Below, one piece after another: positions 12,758 through 17,881 of a stretch of DNA of 17,881 nt; position 1 is the stretch's first letter, and every line of letters starts with the position of its first letter. The stretch is from positions 1 to 17,881 of the forward strand of contig JACOXQ010000071.1 in assembly GCA_016182285.1 (NCBI GenBank), in the 5' to 3' direction. The translations under genes and the position numbers were made by a program. The notes under the pieces were generated by a model. The model was not told the origin of the DNA. It saw only the letters and a list, made by a program, of their open reading frames with translations, and ran no database searches. Source of the DNA: Candidatus Kaiserbacteria bacterium (GTDB lineage: Bacteria > Patescibacteriota > Minisyncoccia > Phycocordibacterales > Phycocordibacteraceae).

Positions 12758-13468
12758 CTCGGGATGGTCGTTGTAGGAGATGACGCGCCAGCCGCGGGTT
12801 GGGGAGAGGAAAAGAAGAGGAGAAAATTCGCAGACTGTGATGCCGGCGTTGTCCGAGATATTGAAGAACGAAAGCTTCGCGAAATCGGCGGCATGAAGGC
12901 GCTCGCGATATAACAGATATGCGATCAGCATCTTTAGGAAGACGTGGTGCGTTACGACGGCAGTCTCGTTCGCTCCCTGCAGAGCGAGAAGGTTAAGGCA
13001 TTTGCGCGCACGCCTCTTCAAGTCAATAAAGTTTTCTTCATCCGAAAAGCGGTACTCGTCTTCGTGATACGAGTTGTCCATCTCATCCACAATACGAATG
13101 ACATCAGGGTCGCGCGTGCTCCTGCCGATAATCTCCTTCGGATTCTTTCTCTCGGCTAGGAGCGGTGAATAAATTATATGGACTTTCAAATGTTTGTTGA
13201 TAATTTCTGCAGTCTCTTTCGCGCGCGGGTAGGTGCTGGCGATGATGCGCTCAATTTGGAAACGCTCCAAATACGTTCCGGCGGCTTCCGCTTGGCGTTT
13301 GCCGTTCTCGGACAATCCGCCAGCTTCACCTTGGCGTATGTGCTGTTCGTTTAAAATAGTTTCTCCATGACGAACGAAGTAGAATCTCCGCGGGCGAATA
13401 AGCAGAGCGGCGCCAATAATCGCCAGAGCGATAAGTCCGAAGAATAATGGCTGCATAGTGGCACTCAT
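12755..13468 (-). CDS. Membrane-anchored histidine phosphatase (phosphoglycerate mutase-like)
   Basis: 237 aa. A single N-terminal membrane helix (about 8-25) precedes a complete histidine phosphatase domain. The phospho-accepting motif RHGET is at 33-37, followed by LSENGKRQAEAAG (52-64), Arg82 in YPRAKETA, an acidic general acid at Glu106 (LLAERKN) and the second catalytic His in VVTHH (171-175). The superfamily removes phosphate from small molecules or proteins through a phospho-His intermediate; the substrate is not readable here. Most family members are cytosolic, so the anchor is unusual. With the Arg-rich stretch right after the helix (RPRR) the domain probably faces the cytosol. The start at 13468 overlaps a perfect TATAAT; an ATG at 13456 (residue 5) would suit a near-leaderless message. 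It is divergent from the exporter genes by only 9 bp. Confidence 0.83.
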   Translation of the reverse strand: MSATMQPLFFGLIALAIIGAALLIRPRRFYFVRHGETILNEQHIRQGEAGGLSENGKRQAEAAGTYLERFQIERIIASTYPRAKETAEIINKHLKVHIIYSPLLAERKNPKEIIGRSTRDPDVIRIVDEMDNSYHEDEYRFSDEENFIDLKRRARKCLNLLALQGANETAVVTHHVFLKMLIAYLLYRERLHAADFAKLSFFNISDNAGITVCEFSPLLFLSPTRGWRVISYNDHPE

Positions 13469-13472
13469 TATA
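13467..13472 (-). promoter_or_regulatory. TATAAT -10 box in the divergent start region
   Basis: The minus strand reads TATAAT at 13472-13467 and overlaps the first ATG of the phosphatase gene (13468). A transcript starting about 7 nt downstream would miss that ATG and favour the ATG at 13456. No good -35 at 17 nt was seen. Confidence 0.35.
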
Positions 13473-13477
13473 CCCGA

Positions 13478-14971
13478 GTGATAGACTCAATTTTAGTGCA
13501 ATCCCAATTCAAAAATCATCTGGAGTTTTGGAGCTGGAAATACGCCGTTATCTGCCTCGTTTTGCTTGTCTTAGGCGGTTATTTCTATTTCGGACGAGGC
13601 AGTTCTTCTGATGCTACATTTGCCGTCGCTTCCGGTGATTTTATACAAAAAGTGAGCGTTTCCGGCACCGTTGTCGCGGCTCGGGACGTTAACCTCGGCT
13701 TCGCCGCGTCCGGACGCATCGCGGGAGCGTATGCAAAAGTCGGACAGAGAGTGTCTGCTGGGACCATTCTCGCGCAGACGGAAAACGGAGACCTCGTCGC
13801 CGACCTCGCGCAGGCGAAGGCCGACCTCGCGTCGCTCCTCGCCGGCACGCGGATAGAAGAGCTCGCCGTCGCCGCGGCATCGTTTGAGAACGCTAAGTCG
13901 GCGCTGGCGGATGCGGTTTTGAGCGCATATACCGTGTCCGACGACGCCGTGCGCAATCGCTCGGATTCTTTATTCTCCAATCCGCGCACCGACCCGAAGC
14001 TTGCGTTCAATATTTCCGACCTGAATCTGAAGAATACGGTTGAGCGCGGCCGCTCCAGCGTCGAGTCCGCGCTTGTCGCGTGGTCAATTCTCATTTCAGA
14101 ACTCTCGCCAGAGAGCGCGGCCGGCTCGGCGGGCCAGTCGCAGGCCTCTCTCGCGCAGGTGGCCGCATTTCTCGCAGATGCGAATTCGGCGATTAATCAG
14201 GGATTGCCAGACTCAACAACTTCTTCAGCGACTCTGTCGTCGTATGCGGCGTCGCTCGCGACAGGACGCACGAACGTGAACAATGCCGCGGCTGCGCTCA
14301 CCTCGGCGGTAACGGCGCTCACCTCCGCGCAGAAGAACCTGGCGCTTAAAGAGGCAGGCGCGACGGCTGATGCCGTCGCGGCCGAGCAGGCGAAGGTCGC
14401 GAATGCAGAATCCGCCCTCGCTAAAACATACGTTGTCGCGCCGTTCAGCGGGATTGTGACGAGAATGGACGCTGAAGTCGGGGAGATAGTTTCGCCGTCA
14501 GCCTCTCTCATCTCCATGCAGAGCGACGGCATCTTTCAGATTGAGACCTTCGTGCCTGAAGTGGCGATAGCGGGAATTGCGGCAGGGAACAGCGCGACGA
14601 CGACTCTTGACGCATACGGCTCCGCAATTGAATTCCCGGCGCGAGTGGTCGCCGTAGACCCGGCAGAAACCGTTAAAGACGGCGTACCGGCATATAAAAC
14701 GACGCTCTCATTCCTATCGGCGGACAAGAGAATAAGAAGCGGCATGACGGCGAACGTCGTAATAAATATAGGGATTCTCACCGATGCAATCGTTATTCCA
14801 AGCGGTGCAATAGCGGCCAAGGACGGAGTGCCGTATGTATCCGTGCTGTCGCGCGGCGGCGAAGTGATAAATCGGCCTGTAGTTACCGGCCGTTCACCGT
14901 CGTTGGGCCAAACGGAAATACTCTCCGGTTTGTCAGTCGGCGAAACGATTCTCCTCGCGCCGCATAGGTAG
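13478..14971 (+). CDS. HlyD/MacA-like membrane fusion (periplasmic adaptor) protein of an ABC exporter
   Basis: 497 aa from a GTG at 13478; a GTG at 13496 (residue 7) is an alternative. A cytosolic N-terminus is followed by one membrane helix (about 22-38). VSVSGTVVAARDVNLGFAASGRI (about 59-81) starts the barrel-sandwich (lipoyl-like) half, then a long Ala-rich helical hairpin (about 106-315) runs to the second half YVVAPFSGIVTRMDAEVGEIV (about 317-337). A beta-barrel and membrane-proximal domain finish the protein. Such adaptors connect an inner-membrane pump to the outside. It is followed at 2 nt and 4 nt by a permease and an ATPase, giving a MacAB/DevBCA-type set. In a single-membrane CPR cell no outer channel is expected, so the long hairpin probably reaches into the cell wall or surface layer. 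That last point is inference. Confidence 0.85.
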   Translation: MIDSILVQSQFKNHLEFWSWKYAVICLVLLVLGGYFYFGRGSSSDATFAVASGDFIQKVSVSGTVVAARDVNLGFAASGRIAGAYAKVGQRVSAGTILAQTENGDLVADLAQAKADLASLLAGTRIEELAVAAASFENAKSALADAVLSAYTVSDDAVRNRSDSLFSNPRTDPKLAFNISDLNLKNTVERGRSSVESALVAWSILISELSPESAAGSAGQSQASLAQVAAFLADANSAINQGLPDSTTSSATLSSYAASLATGRTNVNNAAAALTSAVTALTSAQKNLALKEAGATADAVAAEQAKVANAESALAKTYVVAPFSGIVTRMDAEVGEIVSPSASLISMQSDGIFQIETFVPEVAIAGIAAGNSATTTLDAYGSAIEFPARVVAVDPAETVKDGVPAYKTTLSFLSADKRIRSGMTANVVINIGILTDAIVIPSGAIAAKDGVPYVSVLSRGGEVINRPVVTGRSPSLGQTEILSGLSVGETILLAPHR

Positions 14972-14973
14972 TC

Positions 14974-16233
14974 ATGCTTTCCGCAGTAGACATTCGCGTC
15001 GGCTTTTACCTAGCATTACGGCAGATACGCAGAGCAAGCCGTTGGACCACATCGCTCATTGTATTCGTGATGCTGCTCACGTTCCTGAATCTTGTCGTCG
15101 TGACCGGCCTATTGGTCGGCATTGTCGCCGGCATCTCAAACCAGTTCCGCATCCAAGAAACAGGCGACGTCATGATTACCGCTCTGGACACCAAGGATTA
15201 TATAGAAAACAGCCCGCAGATTCTTTCATTTCTGCAGACACTCCCGCAGCCGAGAGCGGTGACGGCTCGGTACAGCGCGGCCGGCTCCGTTGAAGCGAAC
15301 TATTTTTCAAGAGTTGACCCGAACGAAAAGCCGAATAAGACGGGAGCGACTATTGTAGGAATTAACCCAGTCGCAGAAGACAACTTTTCCAATCTTTCCG
15401 GCTACGTCGGAGAGGGCGAGTATCTGTCATCGTCCGATTACGACGCCGTGCTGCTCGGACCGCAGTTCGTAGACCGGTACTCGTTCGGCGAACAGCCCGG
15501 ACTAACCCCGCTAAAAAACGTCTACCCCGGAACAAAGATTCGTCTCACAATAAACGGAAATACGCGAGAGGTTATTGTAAAAGGGATATTGGACGTTCCG
15601 GCGAACTCTCCTCTCGCTGCGCGCGTATTTATGCCCGCAAACGAACTCAGGCAGATTATGGGCAGATATGAATACGCCGTGAATGAAATCGCCATTTTGC
15701 TGCCGGCAGGGACGGACGGGGCGGAGTTCAGGGACCTACTGAAGAGAAGCGGAATAGGAGATAAAGCAAAAGTACAAACATTTGAAGAAGGGATACCGAA
15801 CGGAGTCGCGGAAGTCCAAAACACGTTCGCGATGATAGGGAACGCCATCGGCTCAATAGGCCTCGCCGTCGCGGCAATCACGATATTCATCGTCATCTTC
15901 ATCAATGCAGTCACGCGCAGAAAATTCATCGGCATTTTGAAGGGAATAGGAATATCCGGAGAAGCGATAGAACTCTCATACATCTTCCAGTCGCTCTTGT
16001 ATGCCTCTATCGGCTCTGCGCTCGGTATTGGCATTCTCTACGGCTTCCTCGTGCCGTACGTGTCCGCAAATCCGATTTCTCTGCCTATAAGCGAGGCAAT
16101 CATCGTCGCGCAGGTAGACGGGACGATGATTCGCATCATGCTCATCGTGCTCACGACCGTCATCGCGGGGTACCTGCCCTCGCGGATGATAGTGCGACGC
16201 AACACGTTGGATTCTATCTTGGGTAGAAATTAA
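14974..16233 (+). CDS. FtsX/MacB-like ABC transporter permease
   Basis: 419 aa. The first membrane helix is at about 25-52 (SLIVFVMLLTFLNLVVVTGL). It is followed by a large extracytoplasmic domain (about 55-275, MacB_PCD-like, with VKGILDVPANSPL and RVFMPANELRQIMG). Three further helices (about 285-310, 333-357 and 384-405) belong to the FtsX domain, with the coupling segment RRKFIGILKGIGISGEAI (about 312-329) facing the ATPase. This four-helix layout is that of MacB, LolC and FtsX permeases, which push substrates out mechanically rather than through a classical channel. It starts 2 nt after the adaptor stop and ends 4 nt before the ATPase, clearly one operon. The substrate (peptide, lipid or toxin) is unknown. 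Confidence 0.87.
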   Translation: MLSAVDIRVGFYLALRQIRRASRWTTSLIVFVMLLTFLNLVVVTGLLVGIVAGISNQFRIQETGDVMITALDTKDYIENSPQILSFLQTLPQPRAVTARYSAAGSVEANYFSRVDPNEKPNKTGATIVGINPVAEDNFSNLSGYVGEGEYLSSSDYDAVLLGPQFVDRYSFGEQPGLTPLKNVYPGTKIRLTINGNTREVIVKGILDVPANSPLAARVFMPANELRQIMGRYEYAVNEIAILLPAGTDGAEFRDLLKRSGIGDKAKVQTFEEGIPNGVAEVQNTFAMIGNAIGSIGLAVAAITIFIVIFINAVTRRKFIGILKGIGISGEAIELSYIFQSLLYASIGSALGIGILYGFLVPYVSANPISLPISEAIIVAQVDGTMIRIMLIVLTTVIAGYLPSRMIVRRNTLDSILGRN

Positions 16234-16237
16234 AAAT

Positions 16238-16912
16238 ATGATTGAAGTAAAAAATTTGGTAAAAAGTTTTAAAGACGGCCCGATTGAGACCAGAGTGCTA
16301 AAGGGCATTGATTTCAGCGCAAAGCAGGGAGAGTTTGTGGCGATTATGGGACGCTCCGGAGCGGGGAAGAGCACGCTTCTTTACCAGATGTCGCTTCTGG
16401 ACGAGCCGACGTCCGGGGAGATATTTATTTCCGGGAAAGAAGCGCACACGATGAGCGAGCGCGAAAAAATGCTGTTTCGCCTGGGTGAGTTCGGCTACGT
16501 CTTCCAGGATTACGCGCTTCTGCCGGAGCTGACCGCGCTTGAGAATGTCTCTCTCCCGCTTATCATGCAGGGGCTATCAAGAAGCGCGGCAGACGAGAAG
16601 GCATCGGAGGCGCTGGAGCGAGTGGGAGTTGGCGCGCGGCTTGGCAATCTGCCGAGCCAGCTCTCCGGAGGCGAACAGCAGAGAGTCTCCGTTTCTCGCG
16701 CCATCGCGCACAAGCCGAGCATACTCTTCGCCGACGAACCGACGGCAAACTTGGATAGGGAATCTTCCGCGAGAGTGATGGAAATCTTTAAAGAGCTCCA
16801 CAAATCGGGCCAGACCATTATTATGGTCACGCACGAAGACGAGTATGCGCGCTTAGCCGACCGCATCGTCACTCTCGACGACGGCCGAATCATTTCGGAA
16901 AAGAGGAATTAG
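16238..16912 (+). CDS. ABC transporter ATP-binding protein (MacB/LolD-type)
   Basis: 224 aa, a single nucleotide-binding domain with all motifs: Walker A GRSGAGKST (38-46), Q-loop Gln90 (VFQDYALLPELT), signature LSGGEQQR (142-149), Walker B ILFADEPT (162-169) with catalytic Glu167, the D-loop NLD and switch His199 (VTHE). The FQDYALLPELTALENV and HKPSILFADEPTANLD segments are typical of the LolD/MacB/FtsE branch that pairs with FtsX-like permeases. It powers the exporter formed with the two upstream genes. It starts 4 nt after the permease stop. The following metal-ATPase fragment begins 30 nt downstream and may be read from the same transcript. Confidence 0.93.
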   Translation: MIEVKNLVKSFKDGPIETRVLKGIDFSAKQGEFVAIMGRSGAGKSTLLYQMSLLDEPTSGEIFISGKEAHTMSEREKMLFRLGEFGYVFQDYALLPELTALENVSLPLIMQGLSRSAADEKASEALERVGVGARLGNLPSQLSGGEQQRVSVSRAIAHKPSILFADEPTANLDRESSARVMEIFKELHKSGQTIIMVTHEDEYARLADRIVTLDDGRIISEKRN

Positions 16913-16942
16913 GATGTAAACTGTAAGTTCACTATAAGTCGT

Positions 16943-17074
16943 ATGAAATCACACACGTACAAAGTCCGCGGGATGCACTGCGCCAGCTGCGTCGCGATAA
17001 TAGAACGCGCGCTCGCCAAAGAGACAGGAGTCAAGTCTGCGGTTGTGAATTTCGCCTCCGAAACGGCAAAATGA
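16943..17074 (+). CDS. Truncated heavy-metal-associated (HMA) domain, out of frame with the P-type ATPase
   Basis: 43 codons from the ATG at 16943 (MKSHTYKVRG) to a TGA. It carries the metal-binding loop GMHCASC (residues 10-16) and the following helix and strand (ERALAKETGVKSAVVNFASE), the start of an HMA/CopZ-like fold. An HMA domain normally has about 65-70 residues, so the last helix and strand are missing. The ATPase open frame begins at 17082 in the +1 frame and is stop-free from 17049, so the two frames overlap by about 25 nt. Removing one A from the AAAA run at 17068-17071 would fuse them. It may be a mutated ATPase N-terminus, an assembly error, or a deliberately separate metal-binding peptide. 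Gap to the ABC ATPase is 30 nt; TATAAG at 16933-16938 could be a weak -10. Confidence 0.6.
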   Translation: MKSHTYKVRGMHCASCVAIIERALAKETGVKSAVVNFASETAK

Positions 17075-17081
17075 TACGGAC

Positions 17082-17881
17082 ATGAGTTCTCCGGAACACA
17101 ACCATATGGAAATGGAACGGGAGAACGATATAAAAGAGATGAAGCTTAAACTTATCGTCGGCGGCGCCCTTTCAATTTTCATATTCATGGGCAGTTTTCC
17201 GCAGTGGTTCCCGTTTTTGCCGGAGATTTTCAGCAATAACTGGACACTCCTTCTTCTCACGACGCCGGTACAGTTCTGGGTCGGTTCGCAGTTTTACAGC
17301 GGGCTAAAGCTCCTCGTAAAATACCGCACCGCCGACATGAATACGCTTATAGCGGTCGGCACGCTCGCCGCCTATCTCTACAGCGCGGCGGTCACGGCGT
17401 TCCCGTTTTATTTCGCGAAGGGGGGAGTTGCGCCGGCCATATATTTTGACACCTCGGCGATTATCATCGTCCTGATTTTGTTGGGGAAATACTTTGAAGT
17501 TCTGATGAGAGGACGAGCCTCGGAAGCGATAAAAAAGCTTGTCGGGCTTCAGCCGAAGACGGCAAAAGTGTTGCGTGACGGAAAAGAAATTGAAATAGCT
17601 ATATCAGAAGTTCAGGTCGGCGACCTGATAGTAGTGCGTCCCGGCGAGCGGATTCCGGTGGACGGGAATATAACGGAGGGCGAGTCTGAAATTGACGAAT
17701 CTATGATTACCGGAGAGTCAATGCCGGTCCATAAAAAAAGCGGGAGCGCGATTATCGGCAGTACGATAAACAAATTCGGCACGTTCACGTTCCGAGCGTC
17801 CAAGATAGGGAAAGACACCGTGCTCTCGCACATTATTAAGATGGTTGAAGACGCGCAGGGCTCTAAAGCGCCGATTCAGCG
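17082..17881 (+). CDS. copA: Copper-type P1B-ATPase, partial (3' end off the right edge)
   Basis: 266 codons open to the window edge, from an ATG at 17082; ATGs at 17106, 17112 and 17139 are alternatives, and none has a good Shine-Dalgarno. A His/Met-bearing start (EHNHMEMERE) leads to membrane helices (about 21-40, 54-74, 87-108 and 121-143) with YRTADMNTLIAVGT (81-94), a segment typical of CopA-like pumps. The actuator domain is present: VGDLIVVRPGERIPVDG (179-195) and the dephosphorylation motif TGES at 210-213. The CPC metal-transport motif and the DKTGT phosphorylation site would lie beyond the edge. These pumps export Cu+ (or Ag+) using ATP. The N-terminal metal-binding domain lies out of frame upstream, so the protein as encoded starts without it. 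Confidence 0.82.
   Translation, partial: MSSPEHNHMEMERENDIKEMKLKLIVGGALSIFIFMGSFPQWFPFLPEIFSNNWTLLLLTTPVQFWVGSQFYSGLKLLVKYRTADMNTLIAVGTLAAYLYSAAVTAFPFYFAKGGVAPAIYFDTSAIIIVLILLGKYFEVLMRGRASEAIKKLVGLQPKTAKVLRDGKEIEIAISEVQVGDLIVVRPGERIPVDGNITEGESEIDESMITGESMPVHKKSGSAIIGSTINKFGTFTFRASKIGKDTVLSHIIKMVEDAQGSKAPIQ

Noticed and set aside
17072..17074. TGA in the HMA frame read as glycine (recoded CPR code)
   Set aside because: The frame meets TAA soon after, does not lead into the ATPase frame, and several other genes here (DedA, VKOR, secG, RNase J) end cleanly at TGA.
1..17881. CRISPR array, tRNA or rRNA genes, insertion sequence genes
   Set aside because: No regularly spaced repeats, cloverleaf-like segments, rRNA motifs or transposase/integrase motifs were seen on either strand.

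Overview
The window looks like chromosomal DNA from a Patescibacteria/CPR bacterium, most likely Parcubacteria (Paceibacteria). This is inferred from gene content and style. The genes are compact and often overlapping or within a few bases of each other. Shine-Dalgarno motifs are mostly weak, and GC content is moderate. Several proteins are forms common in that radiation: a VKOR-like oxidoreductase, a secreted beta-solenoid/membrane protein, an RNase J with a basic low-complexity N-terminus, a membrane-tethered SBP_bac_5 protein next to secG, and a MacA-like adaptor with a long Ala-rich hairpin. TGA acts as a normal stop, so the Gly-recoded CPR lineages are unlikely. No tRNA, rRNA, CRISPR array, integrase or transposase was seen.

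Layout. 1-1800 (minus): a DedA-type membrane protein overlaps by 4 bp a membrane-anchored HKD nuclease with a C-terminal OB-like domain. A partial unknown gene with a strong Shine-Dalgarno runs off the left edge. 1875-4194 (plus): VKOR, a secreted beta-solenoid protein with membrane helices, and endonuclease III. 4208-5386 (minus): an MFS transporter with a structured upstream region. 5668-9589 (minus): secG, a peptide-type substrate-binding protein and RNase J, the first two overlapping by 4 bp. 9833-11811 (plus): groES-groEL behind a good sigma70-like promoter. 11894-12502 (minus): an unknown gene with a strong Shine-Dalgarno and codon use unlike its neighbours. 12755-13468 (minus): a membrane-anchored histidine phosphatase. 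13478-16912 (plus): a tripartite-type ABC exporter (adaptor, FtsX-like permease, ATPase). 16943 to the right edge: a copper-type P1B-ATPase whose N-terminal metal-binding domain is truncated and out of frame with the rest.

The gene set is mostly envelope and protein-quality functions: disulfide formation (VKOR), secretion (SecG), folding (GroES/GroEL), RNA turnover (RNase J), base-excision repair (Nth), export and metal handling. No gene-free stretch exceeds 300 bases. The three largest are 5387-5667 (two terminator-like hairpins, a concentric inverted repeat and a short tandem repeat), 9590-9832 (a perfect 24-bp palindrome between direct repeats, and the groES promoter) and 12503-12754 (a candidate promoter, a possible 8-codon leader and a terminator).

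I found no clear new multi-gene system. The items most worth a second look are the broken or split copper ATPase, the palindrome/direct-repeat element before groES, two orphan genes with unusual composition, and motif substitutions in RNase J and endonuclease III.
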